A DNA stretch of 64,000 nt from Adiantum capillus-veneris (GCA_014529385.2 CM043948.1:24860451-24924450), one strand, 5' to 3'. Counted from the first letter of the stretch, positions 1-12,440 are shown. Made by a program: numbers and translations. The notes: a model not told the origin generated them from the sequence alone.

Positions 1-623
1 TAGTGCTAGGAAGATAGAGAGAATGCTTGCAGCAATGAGTATATTTCCATTAGCAGAGATGATTTGAATGCAGTATTAATGGATAAGGTACTGACAAACA
101 GAAGAGATGGTTCTCAGACCAGTTCTTGAACTGCATGTTGGAGAAAGGACAGTCCAGTTAGATGGTCGACCAATGAACCAGTTTGAATCTGAATCGGACA
201 AATTTGATTTCAGATCAACAACAGGCACTAGTCAAGAAGGCACTGAGATGGCAACTGAAGGTACTGAAGTCCAATGTGCAACTCTGGAAGTAGGAAATCC
301 ATTCAAAGATTATGCAGTTGGAATTCGTATTGAAAAGGAAGCAGTCATTAGCCAAATAGAAGGGAGGTGGCCCAAACTGGTTACTTCCAGATGATCAGGG
401 GGTAGAAGAATGGAACCTTGGTTCAAAAGACAAACCCTGAATGATCTAAATCAACAAACACATGAACTCAGAGGTAAAGGAGAAAGCAAAGGCTCTTTTC
501 TAGAAGTATAAAGATATGTTCTCTTGGGAACACATTGATCCAAAAGGTGTAGATCCAGAGGTTTGTCAGCATTGAATACCATTGAAACCAGATGCCATAC
601 CAGTACGGCTGCAACGGTAGAGA
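1..623 (+). pseudogene. gypsy pol remnant, protease-RT linker
   Basis: No protease motif is visible, but the last part reads as the segment just upstream of gypsy reverse transcriptase, with a recognisable 'KDMFSW' stretch and an 'IPLKPDA' stretch near 575-600. It is interrupted by an in-frame TGA at 573-575 and a TAG at 618-620, both at positions where relatives have Arg or Gln. An open stretch at 107-394 codes for acidic, low-complexity sequence without a recognisable domain. The true start of pol lies outside the window. Confidence 0.55.
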
Positions 624-1154
624 ATGAATCCTAATCATAACAAGAAATTCAAGGAGGAGATAGACAATTTGCTTAAAGCAAGATTCATTACTAAGGTGGA
701 CAATAGTGAATGGTTATTTCCGATTGTGGGGGTTTCGAAGAAGAATGGGAAGTTGAGGGTTTGTGTGGACTATAGAAAACTGAATGCCCAGACTATTAAA
801 GATCCATTCCCATTACCATTCACAGATATGCTTTTTGATGAAATCGCAGGCCATGAAATATACAACTTTATGGATGGATATAATGGCTATAACCAGTTGA
901 AGATAGCACATGAAGATAGAGCCAAGACTACATTTATCACTAAATGGGGAGCATTTATGTATCTAGTAATGCCATTTGGTCCGTGCAATGCTCCTACAAC
1001 ATTTCATCGCTGTATGATGGAAATATTCAGTGAATTCCTACACAAGTTTCTAGCCATCTTCATGGATGATTTTACAGTCTTTTCTAAGGAAGAGATGCAT
1101 TTATTATTCCTAGGAATGGTCTTTGAAAGGTGCAAGGAAAAAGAATCTACCTGA
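624..1154 (+). pseudogene. Gy1 reverse transcriptase domain
   Basis: This 176-codon open stretch is a Ty3/gypsy reverse transcriptase core that would copy element RNA into cDNA. It shows 'KKNGKLRVCVDYRKLN' near residue 40, 'FMDGYNGYNQ' (first catalytic Asp), 'MPFGPCNAPTTF' and the active-site box as FMDD instead of the usual Y-x-D-D. Family versions read PFGLTNAP, so the Pro and Cys in this loop are oddities. A frameshift near 1090-1150 separates it from the thumb. It is continuous with the upstream linker apart from stops. Confidence 0.85.
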
Positions 1155-1930
1155 ATCCATTCAAGTCAATCTTCATGGTCTGGAAAGGTCAGCTTCTAGG
1201 ACATATTTTGTCCTAGAATGGTATTGAGATGGTCAATGATAAGGTGAAATGTGTCCAACAAGCTTAGGCACCAAAAATTGTGTTTGAATTAAGTTCATTC
1301 TTGGGCTATATCAACTTCTACAAAAGGTTCGTTCATATGTTTGCAACCAAAGCCCTATCTTTATATGAGCTCACTAAGAAAAGCAATAAGTTTATTTGGA
1401 CCACTGAGTGTGAGGAAGGTTTCCCGTGTTTGAAAAATGCGATTATCAACAAACCAATCCTTCGACACCCAAATTGGGATGTTATTTTTCATGTTCTCAT
1501 GGATGCTTCAGGACTCGCAAGCTATACTGGCCCAACCTGATGGAAAGACTGACTACCCAGTTTACTTTGCCATTCGCAGGTTCAGTATTGTTGAACAAGG
1601 ATACACCACTACAGAAAGAGAAGCATTGGGAATGGTGTTCAATGCAAATAAGTTTAGGTGCTATCTATTGGGAAAACTAATTTATTTTTATGTGGATCAT
1701 CAGGCATCATTGTTTTTTATCAACAAAGTCATTATTCAAGGCAAATTGATTCGCTGGATGATGTTATTGATAAAATTCAAATTTTGCATTTTCCACAAAA
1801 CCGATAAGGCACATTATGGCGCTGACTTTTTGTCTAGAAGCACGGAAGGTTATTTTGAGATATCCCTGAGAGATGAGCCAGTGGATGCTGAGTTATTCCA
1901 AGCTTCAGCTGAAGAAAATCCAGATCCAGA
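1155..1930 (+). pseudogene. Gy1 RT thumb and RNase H, frameshifted
   Basis: Two overlapping frames (1280-1540 and 1437-2006) carry the RT connection ('SFLGYINFYKRFVHMF') and RNase H with 'YTTTEREALGMVF' and 'VDHQASLFF', typical of gypsy RNase H, which removes the RNA strand during reverse transcription. The frame changes near 1500. In-frame TAG codons at 1214-1216 and 1265-1267 each stand where relatives have Gln. The segment ends in the RNase H-integrase linker with 'HYGADFLSR'. Confidence 0.8.
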
Positions 1931-3187
1931 ATGGCAAGAAATATACAATTTTCTTCAGAAAGGGGGATTCCTAGATACTTGGTCTCAGAATCAAAAGAGA
2001 CATTGATTGTTAAAAGTTTGAAGTTTGCTCTTATTGGGGGTTCATTGTATAGGTTGGGTGTGGATGGTGTTCTCCAAAGATGTGTACCTATGCATGGCAG
2101 AATGCAGGTAATTATTGAAGCCCATAGTGGTGATTCAGGAGGTCATTTTTCTATCGACATCACTAATAAGAAGATATTGCAAGCAGGACTATGGTGGCAA
2201 ACTATGATAGCTGATGTCAGGGCATTTTGCAAAACTTGTGATGCATGCTAGAGGATGGGCAGACCTATAGCAGCACATATGACTCCTCTCACTCCAGTAC
2301 AACCGTTGGGGGTATTTATGAAATGGGGTCTAGATTTTATGGGGCTATTTAAGAAAGTCACTCTCAAAAAGAATCGATACATTTTAATGGCTACCTTCTA
2401 TGTTAGCAAATGGGTGGAGACCAAGGCTCTTCCGGATAATACTACTAAATCTATTGTTGTTTTCATTTTTGAAAATATAATCTGTCGATATGGCTGCCCA
2501 ATCAAAATTGTATCTGACCATGGTACACATTTCATTAATGATACTATGGAAATATTGATGGAAATGCTTTCAGTCAAACATAGAAAATCCACTCCATATT
2601 ATCCCCGATGCAATGGTCAAGCAGAGAGTAGTAATAAAACCATTAAGAATGCTCTGACAAAGATAGTTCAAAAGGAGCCACACCAGTGGGATGCTAAACT
2701 TCAAACTAATTTATGGGCATATCGAACAGCTTATAAGGATACCACTGGAATGACACCATTTCGAATTTTATATGGAATAGAAGCAGTCGTGCCAATGGAG
2801 TTTATTATTCCCATTCTCCAACTGGTAGTGGAGCATGGCATGGACTTCAATCACAATCTTCAGTTGGAAGAATTGCTACGACTGGACGTGTCAAGGCAAC
2901 GAGCAATGCTGGAACAAGAGGTGGTTTAGCAGCGAAGGAAGCACTGGAATGACAATAGAATCAAAGTCACAGAATTTCAGAGAGGAGATCTATTTCTACT
3001 TTACCAATCTAAATTGGGACCAAAAATTTTGAAACTCAAGATAGTCTGGTCTGGGCCATTTGAAGTAGACTAGGCGTTCTCCAACGGTACAGTCAAACTG
3101 CAAGATCTGTCTAGATTAATGTTGCCTCAAGTGTATAATGGGGCCAGAATTAAGCTTTACTATTCCAGTAGTGAAGGGGTCCCATAA
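1931..3187 (+). pseudogene. Gy1 integrase
   Basis: The N-terminal zinc-binding domain is visible at about 2110-2250 (His in 'AHSGDSGGHF', then 'CKTCDAC'). The catalytic core follows in 2255-2929, with 'WGLDFMG' (first Asp), 'VSDHGTHF' (second Asp) and 'CNGQAESSNK' (Glu), so all three acidic residues are present. The C-terminal domain continues to about 3187 through TAG codons at 2927-2929 and 3071-3073. The TAG at 2249-2251 also replaces a codon that is normally Gln. It would insert the element cDNA into host DNA, but this copy is broken. Confidence 0.85.
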
Positions 3188-3534
3188 AATGCTGATACTG
3201 GTCCTTCCGAGATATCGGTACCAATAGACCATTATGAACGAGAAGCAGAGTCTCTGAGTCTTTTTTATATCAGGCCAGTAATAGCATCACTTTCGGAGCC
3301 ATTAGATATTCAGGACCAGACACAGCCCAAGTCAGTCTTTATGTAACGGTCCAAGGGGAATCAGTGATCAAATCATTAAGAGGATTATGTCAAAAACATT
3401 TGGCAAAAGTGACCAATGCATGCGTGCCACGTCAAATCCGGTGCACATAAACCCAGAAACAAAAAGTAGTGGAGCTTTTATGGCGTGGACTCGTATAACA
3501 ATGAGACATGTAATCATTTTCATTCACAAATCTT
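3188..3534 (+). other. spacer between Gy1 integrase and extra ORF
   Basis: No ORF, repeat or recognisable signal. By position it is the non-coding stretch separating pol from the extra ORF. I did not find in it the palindrome that fills the equivalent spacer of element N. Confidence 0.4.
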
Positions 3535-4263
3535 GTGCACGATGACTTTCTGTTGTTGCCCATTCGCCATCGCCAAGCTCTGAGATTCCCACAGTACTAC
3601 CTACAACCTCGCCATCGTCTTCTGCAACACCTCATCCTGCTTTACCTGACACACCACGCTACGACTTTTAGAATACAAGTGAGTCTTCTTCCTCTCCACC
3701 ACGTTTTGTGCAGACACAGTGTATGGGAAGACGAAAGATGTCAAAAAGGATGCAAGAGCAAATGGATGAAGCTACAACAGTGATCAATATTATCACAGAA
3801 GATCTACCTTTCATTCAGTACAACAGGATTCACAAATATGTATTCATAGACCAAGCAGTAAAGCTCCTAGTGGTTAGGGATTTGCAGGTAGTGGTTGAGG
3901 CCACAAAACTCACTTTTGATGCAGAAATCATTAAGCAGGTGTTGGATACATTTGATGCTGACCATGGTACTGCTACAGTCAATGGAGTCCAATTGCAAGT
4001 CACAACTGGTGAAATCTCTTATGCTTTCCCACTACCTCATGAGAAGAAACCTTATCTAGCTACACCGGAGCAGGTCAGTACCGTACTGAAGGAAGATGAG
4101 CATGCTAGAAAGAAGAGGAAAGCTGGTGGCCAAGGGGTTCCAATAGCATGCCCTTCAGTATATCGGTTTATTGCTAAAGCCATCAGTCTGAAGAAAAATC
4201 CCACCTATGTCTCTGAAAAGCTCTTTGCCATGCTACTAGCAAAGATACTGAACCCTCATGCTC

Positions 4264-4749
4264 CTATCAAACGTAGTCAATTTTTGGCTACCAATGTATT
4301 TCGGAAAACTACCAAGCTGAAATCACAAAAACTGTTCAAAGCTTGGTATGTTTGGCAATTTCTCTAATGAGCTCAAGGTCCAAATCCTCATCACAAAGTC
4401 AAACAAGCTTGGGCAACATCACCTGGTGCACCACATGAAAAGGTTATAGTATCTTCTGATGAGGAAGAACCAGACCAAGATACACATCCAGGCTAGCAAT
4501 TGGTTGTTGTGGGCAACATCCTATCAAACGTAGTCAATTTTTGGCTACCAATGTATTTCGGAAAACTACCAAGCTGAAATCACAAAATCTGTTCAAAGCT
4601 TGGTATGTTTGGCAATTTCTCTAATGAGCTCAAGGTCCAAATCCTCATCACAAAGTCAAACAAGCTTGGGCAACATCACCTGGTGCACCACATGAAAAGG
4701 TTATAGTATCTTCTGATGAGGAAGAACCAGACCAAGATACACATCCAAG
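4264..4749 (+). repeat. tandem duplication, 257-bp offset, inside Gy1 extra ORF
   Basis: The stretch from about 4264 to 4492 is repeated almost exactly from about 4521 to 4749, both beginning CTATCAAACGTAGTC and including the same stop after 'WYVWQFL'. The few differences suggest a fairly recent duplication in an already dead ORF. Confidence 0.85.
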
Positions 4750-4828
4750 CTATGAGGTACTACAGGATTTGCACAAAAGATTTGGCAAATCATTATCTTC
4801 CACTGCGCCTCCAGAAACCCGGCCTACT

Positions 4829-5998
4829 GAGCAATCAGTGCCAATAGAGAAGACTGACAAAGGAAAGGATAAAGTATATACCATTCCTCTAAGTCAACAA
4901 AGCAGTGATTCAGCTTTACTAGTAGTAAAGTGTGATTGGCTCCAATGTCTGCAGAAAAATCTTCTGAAGGGTAGGATGGTACTACGGAAACCAAATATAG
5001 CAACTCTTCCATACCCGGCTTATGTGCTGATTTATGAGCCAGACAATTCTGATATAGCCACTATTACGGATGGACGCTTCGCTGCTATTCACACATCCTG
5101 GAATACTATTGTACACTCCGTCTGACAAATGATGGAAGCATCAGTGTCCAACACTGAATTAGAAAACCTCAAAGCAGAACTGGCCACACCTAAAGCTGTT
5201 AAAGCTGAGACTCGACAAGCTTAGAGGGAACTTGCTGACCAAGCTCTTTGCCATCGGATTGAAGAAGCCCAAACAGCTCGGACCATCAATGCTCTAAAGA
5301 CTAAGCTTCTTAAGTTGGAATCTAAAAAACAGATGATTTTTGAAGCAAAGAAAAAAAGCCCAGATTGATGCTGACAGATTTCAGAACCTGTTAAGCATGA
5401 AGCGATCCGATTATAAAGAGCAATCAGTGCCAATAGAGAAGACTAACAAAGGAAAGGATAAATTATATACCATTCCTCCAAGTCACCAAAGCAGTGAGTC
5501 AGCTTTACTAGTAGTAAAGTGTGATCGGCTCTAACGTCTGCTGAAAAATCTTCTGAAGGGTAGGATGGTACTGCGGAAACCAAATAGAGCAACTCTTCCA
5601 TACCCGGCTCATGTGTTGATTTATGAGCCAGACAATTCTGATATAGCTACTGTTACGGATGGATGCTCCGCTGCTATTCAGACATCGTGGAATACTATTG
5701 TATACTCCCTCGGACAAATGATGGAAGCATCAATGTCCAGCACTGAATTAGAAAACCTAGCAAAACTGGCCACAGCTAAAGCTGAGACTTGGCAAGCTCA
5801 GAGGGAACTTGCTGACCAAGCTCTTTGCCATCGGATTAAAGAAGCCCAGACAGCTCAGACCATCAGTGCTCTAAAGACTAAGCTTCTTAGGTTGGAATCT
5901 AAAAAACAACTGATTTTTGAAGCAAAGAAAATAGCCTAGATTGATGCTGACAGATTTCAAAACCTACTAAGCATGAAGCGATCCGATTATAAAGAGCT
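4829..5998 (+). repeat. tandem duplication, 589-bp offset, inside Gy1 extra ORF
   Basis: Two adjacent copies, about 4829-5417 and 5418-5998, both start GAGCAATCAGTGCCAATAG and end in GATCCGATTATAAAGAG. The unit encodes the Gln/Ala/Lys-rich region predicted as coiled coil. The copies differ by scattered substitutions and small indels, so this duplication looks older than the 257-bp one. Confidence 0.85.
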
Positions 5999-7991
5999 AC
6001 TCAAAACGCACAACTTGTTAAAGTAATCTGTATCGGAGAAGTATATTTACAAAAATATTGCTGATATAATGAATCATGAGGGTCATGTTACACTGAATCT
6101 CGATTCACAATGATTGATTCCATTCAGAGCAATTTACAGGACAAAGTAAATGATTACAACACATCACTGGTGAATCAAGCCATAACTGATTATTTCAATA
6201 CTGAAAATAATCATGAAGAAGATTCTGACGAAGAGGAGGAGGAGGAAGATAAAGGGGACAATTCAGATAAACTTGATGACCATGATGATGATACTCCCCC
6301 TTCCCCACCATCAGGCTCGGGAGCTGGAGGGTCGGCTCTGACTGGGGGCAATGTCACTGATAAAGGCAATGCTGGTGCTGCTAAAGACTATAATTAGATT
6401 GTTGTCTAGCAGTATACTAATGGAACCCAGTAAAACACTACACCTGGGGACCAACATGAACTACAACATCAAACAACACTAACCATTAAAGATAAAGGTA
6501 AAGTTATAGTCTACCCTTCTGAGCCTGAAACCATAGATCAACATTCTCTACAGCTGATTACACTCAATAAAAGATTAAGGCATCAAGCAGCGACCATCGC
6601 AAGGAGGTTTTTGGAAGATGAAACTATTTTCTTTGATTTATAATGCTTCCAGATGCTCTATGTTGGGGCTAGGCAGATGGTATGGAACTGAAAATTAGCC
6701 AGTTTCCATGATCAAGAAGTTTGTCAGTTACCCCCTCATCCCAGCAGTATTCAATTGCTAAACAGAGTCCCTGAATGGACACTGACAATACATGATAAGG
6801 CTATTAATCCATTTTTGCAAAGGAATTCAACAATTGTTTGAAATCGTTGGGTCTAGAACTTGATCTACTGGTAGGCAACCAGCCTACATACAAATGTGTG
6901 AAAGAGATCATGACTCAGCTCAAACAACTTTTGATTCAAATGTAGAGTGCAAGGGGAATCTTATACCAAAGAGTGCAAGCTATGATTGAGGATTAGGCTA
7001 CCACTAGCAAAGGATCCCACACTCAGATGCCGGTAGGAGCTCAGGCAACTGTTCTAAGAAATGTCTTCTAACTTGTAACGATTATTAGGAAGATGATGCA
7101 GCAAGAGAATCAACTCATTCTCAATTTCCTTGAGTTTGTACCTGACTCTCCAGTCCTTTTATATGATTTACCTGCTAAGGAATCAGAGTTGCCAAAAAAT
7201 TTCCCAACAATGTATCCTCAATATCCAAAACCAATTGATCAGTTCACATATCTCAAAATTACAGATGAGATCTGTTATTGGTATGACACAGCCACTGTTG
7301 ATTGGAGAGCTTGGCAATCAGTAGTAGAGACGACACTTCAGAAAGACATTGTTCTTAATTTACAAGCTGCCATCCAACACTTTAAGCTTTGCATGGTCAA
7401 TGGCAAGTCTAGCTCCGAGGATTGACAAAGATTACAAATCAGCTCCTTCAGTTAATAGTGGAATCTTCCAAAATTCTGAAAAAAGAGATCACTGCTAAGG
7501 AAGCCTTAGGCCCACAGTACAGAGAGATGGCTTAAATCCTTTTTGAAGTCAGAGTCAAGACTAATCAATCACTCTCACAAGGATGGATACACATTGCCTT
7601 GCATTGTCATAAGCTGGCCAAAGCCCGTCTTACTAAAGGCAAGCGAACCTTGTATGACCCTGACACCAAAACATACAACCCTCTCATGATCTATGAACGT
7701 GAGATGATTACAGCAAGGAAGGATCAGCTTGAACAAGAGGCCATTTACAGACTCATCTAGAAGAAAAATGATGGTACTAGTCCTTCTGAGGCACCAAAGA
7801 GGAAAGGCAAGAGGAAGCGGGTTCAGTGGAAGGATATTGGGTAGTCCACTTCTTGATATCAAAATCCGGAGGTAGATTTTCTAGATACACACATCAAGAA
7901 TGACCCTATATCCTTTTGAAGGCATAAGATTCCTTTTGGCTAACGATGATAAATTTTGGATCAAACCAAAATTCAAGAAAGAAGGGAAGGA

Positions 7992-8448
7992 TGTAGATGT
8001 AGTAAGTGGGAACAATTCCTTAGGAATTACCAGCGATAACTTCCAGAAGCCTGACGGGAAGTAGCTACAATAGTTATTATAGTAACTCTACACAATCCTA
8101 TAAATAGGACCCATTACACATTCTACGGGGTTGGTTGGTTGATTGCGGGTTGGTTGTCATGTACTGTTGTTAGCCTCTGTACTTACCTATGAAGTTCTTG
8201 TATTAATCTTGGGAACCTTTTGGGCTTGGAGCCATTTGTACTTTAATGCTTAGCTTGTACTTTTTGTATTATGCATACTGATCTGATTATACATTATTAG
8301 TTCCAGTGTTCCAGTCTTCAATCTTTCCAGTTCAATATTCTATCTTAGTTCAGTCCTCTGTTCTAGTTCAGTACTTCGATTCCAATTGTCTGATATGATA
8401 TGCACCTTCTGAACTCTTTGAACTCACAACTAGCTCTGAACTCCAACA
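7992..8448 (+). repeat. Gy1 3' LTR
   Basis: A purine run at about 7972-7991 (AAGAAAGAAGGGAAGGA) looks like the polypurine tract and is followed at once by TGTAGATG. The proposed LTR ends in CCAACA at 8448, giving TG...CA termini and 457 bp, and holds a TATA-like site. The 5' LTR is outside the window, so the boundaries are unverified. Confidence 0.6.
8097..8108 (+). promoter_or_regulatory. TATA-like site in Gy1 LTR
   Basis: CCTATAAATAGG lies about 105 bp into the proposed 3' LTR, a plausible core promoter marking the U3/R part of the LTR. In this copy it would only drive transcription into the flank. Confidence 0.5.
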
Positions 8449-9110
8449 TTGGAATAGCTACCTAAAGAGTCCAACTCATTCCAATAAGTTTTATGTACGC
8501 CATGGTAGCCACTACACTAGACATTCTGTTTGCAGTGGGAGTGGTTAGCACATTTATGGTAAATCCTAGTCGAAGGTAGGAATCAATGAAACACATTTTG
8601 AGAAACATGAACGATACAACAAGCAAGTGCTTATGCTTTGCGAATAGCAATGCATCTATAGTGGGTTACACTAATGTAGTTTATGTACGTTGTGTAGATA
8701 GTTGAAAATCCACATTTGGCTATGTATTCTTGTTCACTAGAGTAGTCGTTTCATGTAGGTGTTGTCTCCAAGATTTCACTTCATCTTCCACCACAAAGGC
8801 AGAGTATGTTGCAGTTTCTAGTGTTAGCAAGGAAGTTGTATGGTTAGCTCATCTAGTAGGATATCTTGGCATTCGTCAGACTCCAATACAGCATTGTGAT
8901 AGTTAGCGTGCTATAGCATTAGCTAAGAACCTCGTGTTTCACTCGAATTACCAACACATAGAGGCCAAGTATCATGTGATACTACGAGATAAAACAAATT
9001 GAGCTAATCAAGGTCCATATGCATGATAACCCTGCAAATGCTCTAATGAAGAGCGTAGCCTCAAAGCGGTTTGCACACTGCATTGAGATGATGAGTGTAG
9101 GGTGATGTCA
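8449..9110 (+). pseudogene. copia fragment F1: end of RT plus RNase H
   Basis: Through several stops the frame reads the Ty1/copia signature 'MYAMVATTLDILFAVGVVS' (RT end), then RNase H: 'GYVF', 'SSTTKAEYVA', 'IQHCDS', a His-rich 'FHSNYQHIEAKYH' region, and the 'PCKCSNEE' area that matches the copia 'NPADLLTK' end. Stops sit at positions usually Trp, Arg or Gln. The 5' part of the element is absent. A related fragment lies at 17264-17640. Confidence 0.8.
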
Positions 9111-9479
9111 TAGGCATGATTTACGAAGGTTTGTACATATATATGCCACTTTGGCCACGTTGGCCTTCAAGTGGGAACAAGCCCAAACACCCACTAACCC
9201 ATCATTAACATAATTCAATTATTGATTTAATAGAATAATAGGGAGTGGATGAGTTATTCTTATCATCATGTGCTCTACCACATATTGTGTATCTTCATCT
9301 TCCCGCACTCACAAATGGGTTAATGGGAACCACAACCTTTGGGTACCACTAAAGTTTTAAGAAAAAATGGATTCTTGCAAAATAGTTGTTAGAGAAAAAA
9401 CTTTCTCTTCAATCCCTACCAACTCATATTTTGAAGGGAATGGTGGTCATCAACCATCCCATGAACTAAATTGGGAAAT
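9111..9479 (+). repeat. copia F1 tail, LTR-like
   Basis: After RNase H comes TTCAAGTGGGAAC near 9168, the usual copia polypurine position, and then non-coding DNA. About 175 bp of it (9225-9405) recurs at 17659-17833 with minor changes, so it is probably part of the F-family 3' LTR. I cannot fix the termini. Confidence 0.45.
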
Positions 9480-10335
9480 GTATAAAACAAAAACATGGAT
9501 ACTTTGTGAGAGAAAAATTTCTTATCCAAGCTAGCATGTGCAACAAATTTGATGGTACAGGTGATACACACGATCATGTTGCCTATTTACAGCAACTAGT
9601 CTATGTTGAAAGAGTGAACGATACACACATAATGATGCAATTTTTTGGCCTCATTGTAGAAGAATGTGCATTGTCTTGAGCTGTATCTGCTGCATGACTT
9701 TGAGATCCTAATCAAATGCTTTATATAATTCCACACCAAGATAGGGGGTTAACAATAACATTGTTACACAAATCTTGCACTTCAAGAAGAGAAAGGGTTG
9801 AGGGATAGTTTTGCACACTAAAAGCAATACATAACTATATGTATGACATGCCAACCCAATAGAGCCTAGTGTCATGCTTCATTGAGGGCTTGAAAAATCG
9901 AGTTTTGTGTCCATTTACCTGGCAAGAGGTATAAAAATTCGGACGATTGTTGTCAAAAGGCCTTCGTCCTTAGTGACCATTGGCAGAAGGATACTCCTGA
10001 TCTTCTAAAAAGAACATCAAGGGAAATTATTGAGTCTCAAAATGAGATGGATGCAAAGGAAATAATCATTCTTCTAATATCCATCCTAGGAATAGATTAT
10101 AGAAGCTTATCTTGCCATGCCCAAAGCCTAGAGAATTGAGTCCAAAAACCGTCTACGTTTTGCTAAAGACCTTATAAGACCTTTTTAGAGACTAAGTCAT
10201 CCACTCTAAGATATACTAACTTTTCCATGCAAAGGCCAAAGGTGGATCCCAATGCTTATTGATGCCTAATTTTTGGAGGCTATGATCATCCAATGGAAGA
10301 GTTCAAAGTCTTAAAGTGAGATTTTTGTTTGCTTT
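9480..10335 (+). pseudogene. gypsy gag relic
   Basis: Around 9537-9680 the frame reads 'CNKFDGTGDTHDHV', then 'VERVNDTH' and 'FFGLIVEECALS', matching the start of a gypsy gag domain (compare 'GGSGDPYAHM' in the gag of element N). The rest, to about 10320, is a heavily mutated gag continuation with no open frame. It belongs to none of the better-preserved elements here. Confidence 0.6.
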
Positions 10336-10358
10336 CACACACTCACACACACTCTCAT

Positions 10359-11013
10359 TGTGGGAACTGCAAAGTGCAAGAGCTCCCTCTCCTTATCCAA
10401 GCAAGTAGAGAGGTTGAGAGCCTACACCAACACTCTTGGCTATGGAATGCAAATCCAACCAAGAACCATGCTTCAATGCTTAAGCGTGCTATCTTCTCCA
10501 TCTTCATTATTATGCTTGACAGCAAGAAGAGTGATGATAAGTGAGGAACTAATTCTTTCTCCTATGAAATGTTTCTTCTTCCTCTTCCCTACCCTCATTC
10601 CCTGCTAGCTCTCTCCGCCTTCGAAGGTGTTTGAGGTCTTGGGATAGTTAATGCTTTCCTCAAAGTTTATGTTATGCTCGTGATGCATGAAGCTTTCCAT
10701 CTTCATTGCAATCATTACCTAGGTCACAAGGAACACAAAGATTGTATTGTAACAAGTCTCTCTTGATGGGAGAATTCATAATACAAATGCCTATTGGAGG
10801 GGGGACCGGCTCCACATAAATCCGGTCCTCAACTGTTGTCATGTTCTCTAAATTCTCTGTCTTGCAAAAGTATTGTTCATGCTAAGTTAATTAAATGCTA
10901 TGTTTATGTTGCTACCATCAATTATGTTCACCCTCTATGCTCGCAAAGTAATTTCACAAAAGAACTCTCTATAATTTTCGCTACTTTCAAGTTAATAGGC
11001 CAATTCCATTACA
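10359..11013 (+). repeat. D left direct repeat, probable 5' LTR
   Basis: Closely matches 16607-17263 from TGTGGGAA to CATTACA (TG...CA ends). Similarity fades in a CA-rich stretch just upstream, so the outer end may lie up to 25 bp further left. After it, TCGATATCTGAGC loosely resembles the initiator-Met primer-binding site TGGTATCAGAGC. Small ORFs inside are not genes. Confidence 0.65.
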
Positions 11014-11382
11014 TCGATATCTGAGCATTTGGTTTCTCTTTTCTTGCTTAAGAAGAGAGGTCTTTAAGTAGCCTATAAATGGTTGATTTTGTTAATTATA
11101 TTAGGGTAAGTGGAACTGGGATCTATTATCGGTTTTGTTGAGCCCACTATGTGAGATATGGTGCACACCTCGGGAGATTTGGACTTAATAATGGAGTCTT
11201 TTTAGACTTGCCTACGGCTGCAACTCTGCTATGTTAGATCTACTCCACTACTCTCTATAATTAACCACTTCGAGCCGTTTGTGTAGATGCTTAAGAGCCG
11301 ATTTTCAAAGGCTAAGAGAAGTGGCAACTAAGGTTTTGAATTGCCAAAGCATACACTAAGTACGTACACAAATTTTGTTAAA
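11014..11382 (+). other. D leader
   Basis: Non-coding stretch between the left repeat and the probable gag start at 11383. Apart from the weak primer-binding-site match at its left edge I see nothing in it. Confidence 0.4.
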
Positions 11383-12440
11383 ATGGATGACAATAATCAA
11401 GAGAATAGATTGAGCATTGATAGCTTTGATTTTGCACATGAAGGTGCTAATGATGATGCCCCCATGTTGTCAATTATCTCGTTACTAGGTTGCAGCAAGC
11501 TATGGGCAACCCTGCTTTGCAAGCCAAAGTTACACAACAACTTCGCGCTTGTGGGATTTCCCTTCCTCTCCAAGAGGAGAGAGAGCTTAGGAGGCCTCTT
11601 GAAGAGACCCCCAAAAGAAGACTCTCTCCCATATGAGAGGAGGAATCCAAAGAGCAAGAAGCAATGAAACTTTGAGTTCCTCTAAAGATGTGGCTCCACA
11701 AAGACGGCGGTCTAGACGACCAGCCACTCCTCCCAAGAGGAAAAGATCAACACATAGTCCTTCTCCTCGCCGTTCTGAAAGGGAAAAGAGGAAACAAAGA
11801 AAGAAAAGGGATAGAAAGAGGTCACCCTCTTATCCTTCTTCTTCACCTTCCTCCTCTTCCAAAGAAAGCTATGGCTATTCTCCTAGAGAATACAGGAGGG
11901 AGGACATCGCAAATCATGCCCTGCAAAAGCTAAAGAAGTTCAAGGAGGGAGGAAAGAGTATCTCTTTTCTCACCTATGATGGCACCTTTGTTGCTACCGA
12001 CAAAGTGTTGGCCTTCATTGAGCAATTTGATGCGGCCTTTGGAGACGAGGGCTTCACAAAGTCCTCCAAGCTACGCCATGTATCTATGCACTTCCAAAAA
12101 TCAGCTCGTCAATGGTGGGCTAGCCTTCGTGGCAATGGTGAAGCCCCAAAGACATGGAAAAATCTACGAGTTTCCATATGATGAAGCTGTTCCTTGCAAT
12201 CAATGCAAATGACAAAGTGCTTATCGAATGGCGCAGCTTGAAGCTTCTCTCTCACGAGTCTATCCACGAGTATGTAGACAGGTTTTGGGATTACGGGATT
12301 ACCTCAAGAGATGGCCGAATACATCAACTCTCAACGGCATGGTTCTATCACCGAAGTAATCCATCACACCATGGTTTCTTCATGCATCAATTTCCATCAA
12401 GGGGCCAGACAAAATGTCAAGCCCATGGAAAACAAAGACA
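11383..12440 (+). pseudogene. D gag
   Basis: A likely start ATG at 11383 opens a frame ending at 11667; after a frameshift near 11640 the coding continues at 11633-12181 with an Arg/Ser/Lys-rich stretch and then the gag fold ('FLTYDGTFVATDKVLAFIEQ', 'SARQWWASL'). Another frameshift near 12160 leads to 12154-12447. The 'ARQWWASL' helix is typical of gypsy gag, which forms the virus-like particle. Neighbouring protease is in a further frame starting near 12311. Confidence 0.75.

Larger units (their letters stand above)
3535..7854 (+). pseudogene. Gy1 extra ORF downstream of pol
   Basis: A broken long ORF of unknown function, seen as open stretches at 3708-4367, 4769-5125, 5565-5939, 6110-6397, 7093-7425 and 7580-7854. 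The first stretch (219 codons) resembles in style the N-terminal region of the extra ORF of element N and may be the domain databases call putative plant transposon protein. The middle is Gln/Ala/Glu/Lys-rich and probably coiled coil. Around 6215-6290 there is a strongly acidic Asp/Glu tract, and the C-terminal end near 7790-7850 is basic (KRKGKRKR), possibly a nuclear localisation signal. It is enlarged by two tandem duplications. No catalytic motif is seen. Confidence 0.55.
1..8448 (+). mobile_element. Gy1: decayed Ty3/gypsy element, 5' end outside window
   Basis: In order on the plus strand it holds a linker before reverse transcriptase, reverse transcriptase, RNase H, integrase, a long extra ORF and a 3' LTR. 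This is the gypsy domain order, with an additional ORF between integrase and the 3' LTR. Many stops and several frameshifts show it is inactive. The layout (pol, spacer, long extra ORF, LTR) is the same as in element N on the other strand, so the two probably belong to related non-chromoviral lineages; that relation is inferred from architecture, not from alignment. Confidence 0.85.
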
